Position numbers and translations under genes: made by a program
The notes under the pieces: generated by a model
Database searches by the model: none
Told to the model about the DNA's origin: nothing
What the model saw: only the letters and a program-made list of their open reading frames with translations
From: Lachnospiraceae bacterium A4
GTDB taxonomy: Bacteria > Bacillota > Clostridia > Lachnospirales > Lachnospiraceae
Length of the DNA: 55,211 nt
NCBI GenBank assembly: GCA_000403215.2
Contig: KE159535.1
Coordinates: 30,457 to 85,667, forward strand
Direction: 5' to 3'
Shown: positions 33,739-43,374 of the stretch, piece after piece
How the letters are laid out: each line of letters opens with the position of its first letter
Numbering within the stretch: position 1 is the first letter of the stretch

Positions 33739-34383
33739 ATGCCACGTTCTGATAAAAAAACGAAACAGGAGATATTAGAAACAGCCACACGTCTTTTTGC
33801 CGAAAAGGGATTGGAAAATGTCAATGTTGAAGATGTTGTAAAAGAGCTTGGCGTAACTCGCGGAGCATTTTATCATTACTTCAAATCACGTGAAGAATTG
33901 ATTTCCGGCGTTATGTATAAGTCTTTTAATGACAACAATCCGTTTGTCCTTGCTAACAGGCAGAAAGAGCTAAACGCCCTTGAAAAACTTAGGTTTGTAT
34001 TCAAACTTGACCTCACGCCCCGTTTGGATATGAGCGATAGTTTAAGAGCAGAAATGAAAAAACTATCAGATAGCCCTGTTGTCTTTAAGAACGAAATGCT
34101 TACGCAAGTAAATGTAGTAGCTCCCTACGTTGAAAAACTGTTGATTGAGGGAAATACGGACGGTTCGATTTCCGTAAAATACCCAAAGCAAACAGCGCAA
34201 GTTATCTCTATGCTGATTGCTTCATGGTTAAGTCCTTTTACATTTCAAGTATCTTACAAAGAATATTCCGATAAAGTATCATTTCTCGAACAGTTGGGAC
34301 AAGTGTTGGGCGTACCCTTTATGGATAAAGAAATGAAAGAGCTTCTGGAAGAAATAGGCAAACACGAATTTGAAAAAGAATAA
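33739..34383 (+). CDS. TetR-family repressor of the adjacent ABC exporter
   Basis: The protein is 214 residues. The N-terminal HTH is typical: KQEILETATRLFAEKGLENV, VEDVVKELGVTRGAFYHYFK. The C-terminal ligand-binding and dimer domain has no named family that I recognise. The gene lies directly upstream of the exporter it probably controls and carries a copy of the same palindromic operator in its own leader, so it should repress itself and the exporter until a ligand, perhaps the exported drug, binds. Confidence 0.88.
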   Translation: MPRSDKKTKQEILETATRLFAEKGLENVNVEDVVKELGVTRGAFYHYFKSREELISGVMYKSFNDNNPFVLANRQKELNALEKLRFVFKLDLTPRLDMSDSLRAEMKKLSDSPVVFKNEMLTQVNVVAPYVEKLLIEGNTDGSISVKYPKQTAQVISMLIASWLSPFTFQVSYKEYSDKVSFLEQLGQVLGVPFMDKEMKELLEEIGKHEFEKE

Positions 34384-34384
34384 A

Positions 34385-34424
34385 GTCTTAATTTAACTGC
34401 CCATATAGGCAGTTAAATTAAGAC
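34385..34424. terminator. Strong 17-bp hairpin between tetR and the ABC genes
   Basis: GTCTTAATTTAACTGCC (34385-34401) and its exact complement (34408-34424) enclose CATATA. The plus strand lacks a T-run; the minus strand has TTTA after it. It may be a weak or bidirectional terminator separating the two transcripts. Confidence 0.6.
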
Positions 34425-34431
34425 CAAAAAC

Positions 34432-34447
34432 ATACATACGTATGTAT
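34432..34447. promoter_or_regulatory. TetR operator upstream of the ABC exporter
   Basis: ATACATACGTATGTAT is a perfect 16-bp palindrome ending four bases before the AGGAGG of the exporter ATPase gene. It shares its core with the operator at 33712-33723. Bound repressor would also hide the ribosome-site region of the DNA from polymerase. Confidence 0.82.
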
Positions 34448-34461
34448 TGAAGGAGGATAAC

Positions 34462-35298
34462 ATGATAGAAACTATGATTGACGTATCGGGATTAAAAAAA
34501 TCTTATAAGGCAAATCACGTCTTGAAAGATGTTAGCTTTACTGTCCGTAAAGGCAGTGTTTTTGCCCTGCTCGGCTCAAACGGCGCAGGGAAAACAACTG
34601 TCGTAAAAATCCTTTCTACATTGATGAAGCCGGACAGCGGCAAAGCAACCATTAACGGCTTTGATGTGGTTCGTCAAGGATATTATGTGCGTGAGTGCAT
34701 TAGTCTGACAGGGCAATTCACAGCGGTAGATGAAGTTTTGACGGGTAGAGAAAATCTAAACCTTATCGGACAGCTTAAACGTCTGAACGATGTCAAAAAT
34801 AAGGTGAATGAGTGGTTGGCTTTCTTCCATTTGCAGGACGCAGCAGACAGCAAAGTATCTACTTATTCTGGAGGTATGCGTCGCAGATTAGATATAGCCA
34901 TGAGCCTTATGGGAAAGCCACAAATTATTTTTCTTGATGAACCCACCACTGGGCTTGACCCTCAAAATCGTATCGCTATGTGGGATTTAGTAAAAGAATT
35001 AGCTGCCGGAGGAACAACGGTATTCCTTACTACACAGTATTTGGAAGAAGCAGAATATCTTGCGGATTATATCGCCATTCTTCATGGTGGTGAGATACTT
35101 GCAGAGGGGACACCGCAATACCTAAAAACAATAATGCCGCAGCGTGGCGCCCAACTCAATTTTCAAAATGAAGAACAAGCAGCCGAAGCAATGGCATTAT
35201 TAAATGAGAACGGTATAACGATTGACAGTTTTGAGCAAAAACTTCCCTCTTTGGAAAAAGTGTTTTTAACGTTGACTGATGAAAAAGGAGGAAAATAA
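34462..35298 (+). CDS. ABC transporter ATPase (DrrA/drug-export type)
   Basis: The protein is 278 residues from the ATG at 34462 (AGGAGG upstream; a TTG in the operator is in frame but unlikely). It has Walker A GSNGAGKTT, Q-loop in SLTGQFTAVDE, signature YSGGMRRRLDIAMSL, Walker B IIFLDEPTTGLDP, and the H-loop replaced by TTQ (FLTTQYLEEAE), typical of DrrA-type exporters. A C-terminal extension (GIT..IDSFEQKLPSLEKVFL) also fits that family. It powers the permease encoded 3 bp downstream. Likely cargo is a hydrophobic antibiotic or peptide. Confidence 0.92.
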   Translation: MIETMIDVSGLKKSYKANHVLKDVSFTVRKGSVFALLGSNGAGKTTVVKILSTLMKPDSGKATINGFDVVRQGYYVRECISLTGQFTAVDEVLTGRENLNLIGQLKRLNDVKNKVNEWLAFFHLQDAADSKVSTYSGGMRRRLDIAMSLMGKPQIIFLDEPTTGLDPQNRIAMWDLVKELAAGGTTVFLTTQYLEEAEYLADYIAILHGGEILAEGTPQYLKTIMPQRGAQLNFQNEEQAAEAMALLNENGITIDSFEQKLPSLEKVFLTLTDEKGGK

Positions 35299-35300
35299 TC

Positions 35301-36071
35301 GTGCATAAACTCAAAAGTATATCATTTCTTGACTCTTGGATAATGTTTAAACGCTGCCTGCTTATTTCTTTGCGAAACCCCGAAGCATTGTTAATGGCAA
35401 CAATAACACCATTCTTTTTAATGCTCTTGTTTGGAACGGTATTTGGGAATATAGCAGATGTGGGAAGCCTAAACTACATTGATTTTATTGTGCCGGGAAT
35501 TATTATGCAAAGTCTTGGACAGGCTTCTCAACACTCGGCAATGAACGTCGCAACAGATATGACAAAAGGCATAATAGACCGTTTCCGTTCTATGTCAATT
35601 TCAAAATCTGCCGTACTGATAGGTCATACTGGTGCGGGAGTAGTGAGAAATACAATTTCAAGCACCGTAATCATCATTACCGCCTTTGTTCTTGGTTTTC
35701 GGCCACATAGCGGCTTTGTGGATTGGCTTATTGTTGCAGCCTTGCTTATCTTAGTAAACATTGCGATTTCATTGCTTGCTGTACTATGTGGACTAATTTC
35801 AAAATCGCCGGAGGGCTCCAGTGGTCTAATGTTCCCACTCTTTATTTTGCCTTTCATCAGTTCCGGCTTTGCTCCTACTGATACCATGTCCGGCGGTATT
35901 AGATGGTTTGCAGAAATCCAACCTATGACACCGATTATTGACAGTATTCGTGCCTTGACGCTTGGCTTGCCTTTGGGGAACAGCTTGTGGATAGCTTTTG
36001 CTTGGTGCATAGCAACAATTATAATTGCGTTTAGCGCAGCAGCACAAGTTTATAAGCACAGACTATCATAG
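35301..36071 (+). CDS. ABC-2 type permease (DrrB-like)
   Basis: The protein is 256 residues, start GTG preceded by AAAGGAGG. It shows about six membrane segments, with the ABC-2 family block GIIDRFRSMSISKSAVLIGH after the second and the conserved PLFILPFISSGFAPTDTM stretch near the fifth. It forms the channel of the exporter with the ATPase before it. The two genes are a translational unit. Confidence 0.9.
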   Translation: MHKLKSISFLDSWIMFKRCLLISLRNPEALLMATITPFFLMLLFGTVFGNIADVGSLNYIDFIVPGIIMQSLGQASQHSAMNVATDMTKGIIDRFRSMSISKSAVLIGHTGAGVVRNTISSTVIIITAFVLGFRPHSGFVDWLIVAALLILVNIAISLLAVLCGLISKSPEGSSGLMFPLFILPFISSGFAPTDTMSGGIRWFAEIQPMTPIIDSIRALTLGLPLGNSLWIAFAWCIATIIIAFSAAAQVYKHRLS

Positions 36072-36161
36072 ACACATTATACCTTTTACATAATTTATTA
36101 TATATTCACACATGGAGAGAACTTTATAAGATATATAAATAACAGGAAAGGAGTATATTGC

Positions 36162-36488
36162 ATGGTTTTTAACACAGGTGCGGCATTGCTGGATGCCGTT
36201 GTGCTGGCTATGATATCCCATGAGCCAGAGGGTACATACGGGTATAAGATTACACAGGAGGTACGGCAGGTCATTGAGATTTCCGAATCTGTGCTGTATT
36301 CAGTTCTGCGCAGGTTACAGAAAGATGAGTGTCTGGAAGTGTACGATATGGAATGTGGGGGGCGCAACAGGCGTTACTACAGGATTACGGAGAAAGGAAG
36401 AACACAGCTTAATCCGTATATTAGCGAGTGGTATCGGTATTCTGCCAAATTGAACGGTATCTTTGAGGAATGTTTAAAGAATGGATAG
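36162..36488 (+). CDS. PadR-family transcriptional regulator
   Basis: The protein is 108 residues with AGGAAAGGAG before the ATG. It has the PadR winged helix: LDAVVLAMISHEPEGTYGY, ITQEVRQVIEISESVLYSVL, RRLQKDECLEVYDMECGGRN, RRYYRITEKGR. PadR proteins are repressors of efflux or stress genes, and DUF1700 genes usually follow them; here only a scrap of DUF1700 is left and an ABC exporter follows instead. It probably regulates that exporter. Confidence 0.88.
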   Translation: MVFNTGAALLDAVVLAMISHEPEGTYGYKITQEVRQVIEISESVLYSVLRRLQKDECLEVYDMECGGRNRRYYRITEKGRTQLNPYISEWYRYSAKLNGIFEECLKNG

Positions 36489-36561
36489 AACAGAATTTAT
36501 GAGCAAACTGTCGGCTCTGCTTGGTAATGTGCCGTCTACGGAGCTGGAAAAGGCAATATAA
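36481..36561 (+). pseudogene. Remnant of a DUF1700 membrane protein gene
   Basis: An ATG overlapping the padR stop starts DRTEFMSKLSALLGNVPSTELEKAI, then TAA at 36559. This is the N-terminal helix of DUF1700, normally a gene of about 190 codons coupled to padR. The bases after the stop (TATTCAAAATACGAG) would continue Y-S-K-Y-E in frame, which fits the family, so a nonsense change plus a deletion of the remainder is likely. Confidence 0.65.
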
Positions 36562-36587
36562 TATTCAAAATACGAGGAGGAAATCTA

Positions 36588-37316
36588 ATGTCAACAGAAC
36601 AAGCCATTCACACGAAAGGATTATGCAAATCCTTTGGAAAAAATGAGGTGCTTCGTAAATGTTCATTAACCGTAGAAAAAGGAACAATATACGGCTTTTT
36701 GGGTATCAATGGAGCAGGCAAAACAACTATGTTCAAAATACTAACCGGCTTATTAACCCCTACTTTGGGCGAGGTTCAAGTATTAGGAAAAGATGTTACA
36801 GTACAGAAAGCTGATATATTACGGCATATCGGCAGTATGATTGATGTTCCTGTTTTTTACGAACATTTATCAGCAAAAGAAAACCTAAACATACATCTTG
36901 CCTATATGGGTGTTAAAAAAGCTGATACGGAAACGACCTTATCCAAAGTCGGATTGCAGAGCGTCGGAAATCAGCCCGTTTCGGAGTTTTCACTTGGTAT
37001 GAGGCAACGTTTGGCTATTGCACGTGCTATGGTACATCAACCTAAACTGCTTATACTGGACGAGCCTGTTAATGGGCTTGACCCCGTAGGTATTCGTGAA
37101 ATGCGTGATTTATTCAAAAGCCTTGTAGAAAAGGACGGAATAACTATTCTTTTTTCAAGTCATATTTTATCTGAGGTAGAACATATAGCGGATAAAATCG
37201 GTATCATTTCAAATGGTGCGATTGTGCGGGAAATGACATTGCAGGAATTGAAAAAAGACAACTCATTTAACCTTGAAGAATATTTCATTTCGATTGTGAA
37301 AGAGGGGGAAAGATAA
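36588..37316 (+). CDS. ABC transporter ATPase (BcrA/lantibiotic-immunity type)
   Basis: The protein is 242 residues; GAGGAGG stands before the ATG. Motifs: Walker A GINGAGKTT, signature FSLGMRQRLAIARAM, Walker B LLILDEPVNGLDPVG, H-loop FSSHILSEVE. The N-P-V-N-G-L-D form of Walker B and the short length fit the BcrA/NukF group that protects against bacitracin or lantibiotics. It forms an operon with the permease, overlapping it by one base (TAATG). Confidence 0.9.
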   Translation: MSTEQAIHTKGLCKSFGKNEVLRKCSLTVEKGTIYGFLGINGAGKTTMFKILTGLLTPTLGEVQVLGKDVTVQKADILRHIGSMIDVPVFYEHLSAKENLNIHLAYMGVKKADTETTLSKVGLQSVGNQPVSEFSLGMRQRLAIARAMVHQPKLLILDEPVNGLDPVGIREMRDLFKSLVEKDGITILFSSHILSEVEHIADKIGIISNGAIVREMTLQELKKDNSFNLEEYFISIVKEGER

Positions 37317-38038
37317 TGTTGAATTTAATAAAACTTGAAATTAAGCGTAACCGATTGAAAGGCTACATAACTGCGGGACTTTTAATTACAGTTGCAGTAT
37401 TAGGTCTTGTTTACTTATTTGCTGCAATACCACATCTTGACGCTTCTGATACAGATGTTCAGATATTTATTACATATAACGGCATAGCCACCTTATCGTT
37501 AGTTGTTGCTACGGCTTGCTTTTCTATCTTATCGTCGGCAATGTATAACAGATTTATTGTTGAAGAATATGCAAGCAAAAAAGTTTTTTTGCTTTTCTCA
37601 TACCCTGTTAAGCGAAGCCGAGTATTATTGGCAAAAGTTATAACTGTATTTTTGTTTACATTTGTTTCCATGCTGTTTAGCGGAGTGATTACTTTTGTAA
37701 TATTCTTTACCACCGAAGCGTTTGTTCCTATTTGTCAAGAAGCTATAACAATGTCAACGCTATTCGGGGTTGCAATATCGCTTATTGCTTACTCTATAAT
37801 AGCTGCTGCATTGGCGGTAATATCTTTGTGGTTTGGATATTGGAGAAAATCCGCTTCTGTAACAATTATAGTGGGCGTGATTGTTTCATGTATTTTCGGT
37901 AGCTTTGCGTCTGAAATCCTTTTAGCAGGAGGGATATTTAACAGCGTTATTGTTCTTGTGATTGCGGCGGCAAGTATATTAGTTGCTTTCGTTTTGACAA
38001 AAGCACTCTCTAAAAAAATCAGCACCATGGAAGTGTAA
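37316..38038 (+). CDS. ABC-2 family permease partner of the BcrA-type ATPase
   Basis: The protein is 240 residues with six predicted membrane segments (about 17-37, 58-78, 104-128, 140-172, 178-198, 206-228) and few polar residues between. The position and the one-base overlap with the ATPase gene make it the membrane half of the exporter. The substrate is inferred as a peptide antibiotic from the ATPase type only. Confidence 0.85.
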   Translation: MLNLIKLEIKRNRLKGYITAGLLITVAVLGLVYLFAAIPHLDASDTDVQIFITYNGIATLSLVVATACFSILSSAMYNRFIVEEYASKKVFLLFSYPVKRSRVLLAKVITVFLFTFVSMLFSGVITFVIFFTTEAFVPICQEAITMSTLFGVAISLIAYSIIAAALAVISLWFGYWRKSASVTIIVGVIVSCIFGSFASEILLAGGIFNSVIVLVIAAASILVAFVLTKALSKKISTMEV

Positions 38039-38072
38039 CACTTTCAACTTGGGCGGAAAACAAGGATTTGCT

Positions 38073-38261
38073 ATGATAGCTGAACAATGGTTATTATGCC
38101 CGGTATGCGGCAACAAAACGCGGGTAAAGATACGCGGCGACACGATACTTGAAAACTTCCCATTGTTCTGTCCGAAATGTAAACAGGAAACGCTTATCAA
38201 TGTAAATCAACTGAATATGTCAGTTATCAAAGAGCCAGACGCACAGACGCAGAGCCGATAA
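38073..38261 (+). CDS. Cysteine-rich KTR domain protein
   Basis: The protein is 62 residues; the ATG at 38073 follows AAGGA at good spacing. CPVCGNKTRVKIRGDT and FPLFCPKCKQETLINV give two C-x-x-C pairs of a zinc ribbon and the K-T-R motif that names the family. It is common as the last small gene of cargo modules in Tn916/Tn1549 relatives. Function unknown. A terminator overlaps its stop codon. Confidence 0.85.
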   Translation: MIAEQWLLCPVCGNKTRVKIRGDTILENFPLFCPKCKQETLINVNQLNMSVIKEPDAQTQSR

Positions 38262-38296
38262 ACTTGCGAGTAATCGCAGTTTGTCGGCTCTCTTTA
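38252..38296 (+). terminator. Rho-independent terminator after the KTR gene
   Basis: GAGCCGATAAACTTGCGA (from 38252) pairs with TCGCAGTTTGTCGGCTC (to 38290) through one mismatch, with a four-base loop, then TCTTTAT. It begins before the KTR stop codon. Confidence 0.8.
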
Positions 38297-38727
38297 TATC
38301 CCCCAATATTAAGCCGTTTCTATAAACTCATTACCCTGTCTATCAGCGGCGGCTTTGAATAATTCAAGGCTGCCGTTTCTTTCTATCCTCTGAAAAGGAA
38401 TGACGCCACAAACGCCAACAGATACGGCGGCTAAAAGCCGCCATGAAGCGCAAAGCGTATCGACAAAATCCGACGGTCATTGACATATCAAAAAAAGCCC
38501 GACCACCGCCGGGAACCTCTCTACCCTTGAATATGAACTGTCTAATCATCTGAATACTTTTTACAATACCCTTGCGCCTGTCCGGGCTTTTCGGACAGGC
38601 GTATTTTGCTGCTCAAAATATTTTTGAAGAAATTTCAAAAAATCTTCGGCGTTTTTGAAAACCGCCGTATTGCCCCGCGAAAAGGGGGAAGCACCACCAA
38701 CTTTCCAACGAGAAAGGAGGTGAGAAT
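38297..38727. other. Non-coding region with terminators before the second sigma factor
   Basis: No supported gene. A short open frame (27 codons from about 38399, TPQTPTDTAAKSRHEAQSVS) follows AAAAGGA at poor spacing and may be a scrap of an ICE gene. GGCGGCT-aaa-AGCCGCC (about 38427-38443) is a compact hairpin. The clear terminator is at 38575-38607. Confidence 0.45.
38575..38607 (+). terminator. Rho-independent terminator
   Basis: CGCCTGTCCG (38575-38584) pairs perfectly with CGGACAGGCG (38592-38601), 7-nt loop, followed by TATTTT. Confidence 0.85.
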
Positions 38728-39168
38728 GTGGAACCTAATAGCAGGGAGTTTTACAAACAGTGTGCTTTTCAGAAGTTTTGTAATACGGTATTGCACAATG
38801 AAGCGTGCGACACTCATAGAGAGTTTCGCAGACACAAGGCAAAGGAAGTGACCTTTTCCGACATGACCTTAGACGAAGCGCGGCAGCTTCATACGTTTGA
38901 TGAATATTTCAAACGGGAAACCGCCGAAACCGTCTTTGAGAAAGCCGGGAAGAAAATCACGCCGAAGCTGCTTCTTGAAGCAATCCGTACTTTGCCGGAA
39001 GAAAAGCGCAAAGCCATATTGCTGTATTACTTCGAGGGAATGAACGATACCGAGATTGCGGAGCTGTTCAATACGTCGAGAAGCACGATACAGTACAGGC
39101 GGACAAGCTCTTTTGAGAAATTAAGAAAATATCTGGAGGAAAATGCTGATGAATGGGACGAATGGTAA
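38728..39168 (+). CDS. ICE sigma-70-like factor, second copy
   Basis: The protein is 146 residues, start GTG after GAAAGGAGGTGAGAAT, a very strong ribosome site. Region 4 HTH: LLEAIRTLPEEKRKAILLYY, FEGMNDTEIAELFNTSRSTI, QYRRTSSFEKLRKYLEE. It is only distantly like the sigma-type protein at 29698 but occupies the same kind of operon with an HTH_16 gene overlapping its end. Probably controls the recombination or transfer genes near the right end. Confidence 0.85.
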   Translation: MEPNSREFYKQCAFQKFCNTVLHNEACDTHREFRRHKAKEVTFSDMTLDEARQLHTFDEYFKRETAETVFEKAGKKITPKLLLEAIRTLPEEKRKAILLYYFEGMNDTEIAELFNTSRSTIQYRRTSSFEKLRKYLEENADEWDEW

Positions 39169-39409
39169 CGAACCCGGCTACCCGGAAAATGCCCTTGTTC
39201 CTTATCCTGTCATTGTGGCAGCAACAAAGGGCGACCCGGACGCCATGAAGATTGTCTTGCAGCATTTCAGCGGCTACATAGCCCGCCTTTCCATGCGGAA
39301 GCTGTACGACGAGCGCGGGAACGTCTATTTCGGCGTAGACCACGACATTCGGGAACGGCTGCAAGCAAAACTGATGATGGCTGTCCTCAACTTTAGGACA
39401 GAGGAATAA
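39149..39409 (+). CDS. HTH_16-type ICE regulator
   Basis: The protein is 86 residues from the ATG at 39149, eight bases after CTGGAGGA; an ATG at 39143 is too close to it. It has LVPYPVIVAATKGDPDAMKI, VLQHFSGYIARLSMRKLY, DIRERLQAKLMMAVLNFR, the small helical protein that follows the sigma factor in Tn916 and Tn1549 relatives. It overlaps that gene by 20 bp. The equivalent at 30128 is frameshifted. Confidence 0.85.
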   Translation: MNGTNGNEPGYPENALVPYPVIVAATKGDPDAMKIVLQHFSGYIARLSMRKLYDERGNVYFGVDHDIRERLQAKLMMAVLNFRTEE

Positions 39410-39886
39410 CCGCAGCGGCGGCGGGACGCTTTCTCTCACCCCCTTTTCCGTTCCGTTGCTGACGCGGGCAGCACAGCCATTCTGAACCTTGAAAAAGAAA
39501 GCGGCGCAAGATAACGGCGGCGCAGCATAGGGCAAATCGGATACGTTCCTTTTGCGCCGAGCCATACGGCGGGTGCGCCATGACGCTATCCCGGCGGGAG
39601 TATTCCCGCCCGGACAGCCGAGCGACCAACACCGCGCCGGAAAGCAAGTGTAGCGGCTTGCGGGCGACGACACGCAGAATATACAATGATACTTCCTTAC
39701 AGCCACAGTCCGAGCGTTAAGAGCGTCGCAGGCAATGGGTAGGGCGGCATGAGAACCATGCCGGGGTGAAATTCCCATGAGGTTATGCTAATAACCGTCC
39801 GATTAAAGCCTTTGTTTTATTGAATAGTGGACTTGCTGCTATTCATAGACTGTATTATATATTTGCGAAAGAAAGGGGGATTTTCT
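39410..39886. other. GC-rich non-coding region rich in hairpins
   Basis: About 480 bp with no credible ORF on either strand. CCGGCGGGA-gta-TTCCCGCCCGG (about 39591-39613) is a strong hairpin. GGCATG-agaac-CATGCC (39746-39762) and GGTTAT-gct-AATAACC (39781-39796) are adjacent near the right side, followed by T-rich sequence. The density of paired segments suggests a structured RNA or a DNA site used for element maintenance. Confidence 0.5.
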
Positions 39887-40054
39887 TTGACGCAAAACCA
39901 AACGCCCGTTACCACAACGGAGCATAAAATCGGAAAAGTTACTTACCTTGTATGTTCGTCCGCAAGTGAACACGCGACGGACACACTGGATAAAAAGATA
40001 AAAAAGCTCATTCGCAAAGACATGGAGCTGAATCCCGCAAACGCCCGGAAATAG
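39887..40054 (+). CDS. tnpW: TnpW-like transposon-encoded protein
   Basis: The protein is 55 residues, start TTG with GAAAGGGGG upstream. It reads TEHKIGKVTYLVCSSASEHA, TDTLDKKIKKLIRKDMEL, matching TnpW of Tn4451-like elements, a small protein encoded beside the large serine recombinase. Its role is unclear; position suggests help in, or control of, excision. A related gene is at 53526. Confidence 0.8.
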   Translation: MTQNQTPVTTTEHKIGKVTYLVCSSASEHATDTLDKKIKKLIRKDMELNPANARK

Positions 40055-40109
40055 GGCGTTTCTTCACATTTTATACATGACACAGGCAGCGGTATGTGGT
40101 ATAATATAG

Positions 40110-41831
<1,722 letters not shown>

Positions 41832-41844
41832 CATACATCAAAAA

Positions 41845-41897
41845 GAGGTAAGATAACACCCTCTGCAAAAAAGGTATCGTTATCTTACCTCAACAAA
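41845..41897. other. Right end (attachment site arm) of the integrative element
   Basis: GAGGTAAGATAAC (41845-41857) and GTTATCTTACCTC (41879-41891) form a perfect 13-bp inverted repeat just inside the right AA core. GGTATCGTTATCTTAC (41873-41888) is nearly the reverse complement of GTTAGATAACGATACT at the left end. Such paired motifs are the recombinase-binding arms of serine-integrase attachment sites. The hairpin could also end tnpX transcription. Confidence 0.72.
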
Positions 41898-42108
41898 GTT
41901 CCGCCCTGTGAAACCATCGTCCACGTAAAACTCGCAGTTAAACATACCGTTCTTTTCTGCATAGTCTTTCAGCAATAACTTTTTGGTTGCTGATGCTCAT
42001 GCTCTCATTATCTTTGCCATCTTCAAGAGATAATATGCAATAAAGGGCAGTAATCGTTGGACTGGTAATCTTAGAATTGTTTTTCTTGGAATTGTTATTC
42101 CTGTTCAT
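41898..42108 (-). pseudogene. Outer-element LSR, N-terminal fragment
   Basis: From the ATG at 42108 (AAAGGAGAG upstream) the minus strand reads SKITSPTITALYCILSLEDG and DNESMSISNQK, the start of a serine recombinase catalytic domain with its nucleophile Ser in L-S. An extra A at 41980-41984 shifts the frame; correcting it gives LLLKDYAEKNGMFNCEFYVDD and GFTGRNF, which ends exactly at the element's right AA core. The protein continues at 7322 (NRPAFQRM). The usual YCRLS is YCILS, a change at a conserved Arg. Confidence 0.88.
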
Positions 42109-42195
42109 AGGTTCTCTCCTTTATGAACAGGGACACGATATAATTATATTACCATGTCCCCGCCCTGATTTCAACATATTTTTCCTAAATCTGCC

Positions 42196-42429
42196 TTAAA
42201 CCGCCTGCCTGTCCTTTTTTCGAGAATGCGGAGCATTTTTTGAAATATGTTCCTCCGTCTTTTTCTCTATAAGCTGTTCAAAAGCTTGCTGCATGGTCTG
42301 TGTGCCGCCAAATTCCCTCGTCACCACAAACCTTGTCTGCCCCTTTATTTCCTTTTTAGCTTCTCTGTCTGCAATCATAAAATAAACCCTGTCCTTTCTG
42401 CGGTCATTTCCCCGCCTGTCATATTTCAA
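42196..42429 (-). CDS. Small basic protein of the replication/recombination module, unknown function
   Basis: The protein is 77 residues from a TTG at 42429, which follows AAAGAGG. It is rich in Arg and Lys (KYDRRGNDRRKDRVYFMIAD, REAKKEIKGQTRFVVTREFG). I do not recognise a domain. It lies between the DnaC-like gene and the outer LSR, in the same direction, a slot usually held by a small accessory gene in IMEs and ICEs. Confidence 0.6.
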   Translation of the reverse strand: MKYDRRGNDRRKDRVYFMIADREAKKEIKGQTRFVVTREFGGTQTMQQAFEQLIEKKTEEHISKNAPHSRKKDRQAV

Positions 42430-42507
42430 TCCTCTTTTTCTCTCTGTACAGAAAGATAAATCTGCATAAAAACAGCATTGAAGATAACCCTTCCCCAATG
42501 CCAAACA

Positions 42508-43374
42508 TCACACTGTATCCTTAACACCTGTCAGTATCTTTTTCGCTGTATCCCTGTTGCCCTGCCCCAGTTCAGAACGGTAATTCTTACCGCCGAAAAA
42601 TACAGGCATACAGCGTTCCATGATGCGGTCATAAATCCTTGCGTGTTCCACGTCCTGCGGATTTTTCAGCGCATCAAGCTGAATGTTCGTTGTGATGATG
42701 AACGGCTTGCCGGACTTGTACCGTTCATCAATGACCGTATAAATTGTTTCAATCGTATACTGGCTTCCCCTCTCAATCCCCATATCGTCAATCACAAGCA
42801 GCGTGTAGCGGTTCAGGCTTGCAAGGTACTCATTCCGCTCCGAACTGTAAAGACCTCCAAGTGCATTTAATATTTTTGGAAAACTCGTCATTAACACAGG
42901 TATTTTTTGCTCTAACAGTGCATTAGCAATACACCCTGCCAGAAATGTCTTGCCTGTCCCAACATTCCCCCAAAACAAAAGTCCCTGCCCTGTCTGCACC
43001 ATTTCAGAAAAATGTTCCACATACCGCTTTGCGTATACGGCGTTTTCCTGTGACGCATCACAGCAATCAAACGTATAGTTATAAAATGTCCTGTCCTGCA
43101 ATCCCGCACTTTTCATCTTCTGTATATTCAGAAGTTCTTCCTTTACCATGTATTCCTCACGTTCTTTTTCCAGTTTCTCCGCCGCACATCTGCAAAGACA
43201 GCCGACAATGCGCTCCTCTCCCAAGAATGCTATTTTTTTCTGCTTTTTTGTATGGCACTGTCCGCACATCAATAATCCGGTATCATCGTCCATGTAATCA
43301 TCAGCAGCCTTCATTCCCTCATTTGTGGCTTTTTCCAGTTCCTTCAGGACTTCATCAACAACCACTTCAATCAT
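42508..43374 (-). CDS. DnaC/IstB-like replication ATPase
   Basis: The protein is 288 residues. An N-terminal zinc-binding stretch (LLMCGQCHTKK ... GCLCRCAAEK) precedes the AAA+ domain with Walker A WGNVGTGKTFLAG, Walker B YTLLVIDDMGIE and sensor 1 FIITTNIQLDAL. DnaC-type loaders place the replicative helicase on DNA at an origin. Its start overlaps the DnaD-like gene by four bases (ATGA), so the two form a replication operon of the outer element. Confidence 0.9.
   Translation of the reverse strand: MIEVVVDEVLKELEKATNEGMKAADDYMDDDTGLLMCGQCHTKKQKKIAFLGEERIVGCLCRCAAEKLEKEREEYMVKEELLNIQKMKSAGLQDRTFYNYTFDCCDASQENAVYAKRYVEHFSEMVQTGQGLLFWGNVGTGKTFLAGCIANALLEQKIPVLMTSFPKILNALGGLYSSERNEYLASLNRYTLLVIDDMGIERGSQYTIETIYTVIDERYKSGKPFIITTNIQLDALKNPQDVEHARIYDRIMERCMPVFFGGKNYRSELGQGNRDTAKKILTGVKDTV

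Noticed and set aside
38364-38549. A 61-codon minus-strand frame before the second sigma factor
   Set aside because: No ribosome site or recognisable motif, and it crosses hairpins in an otherwise non-coding stretch.
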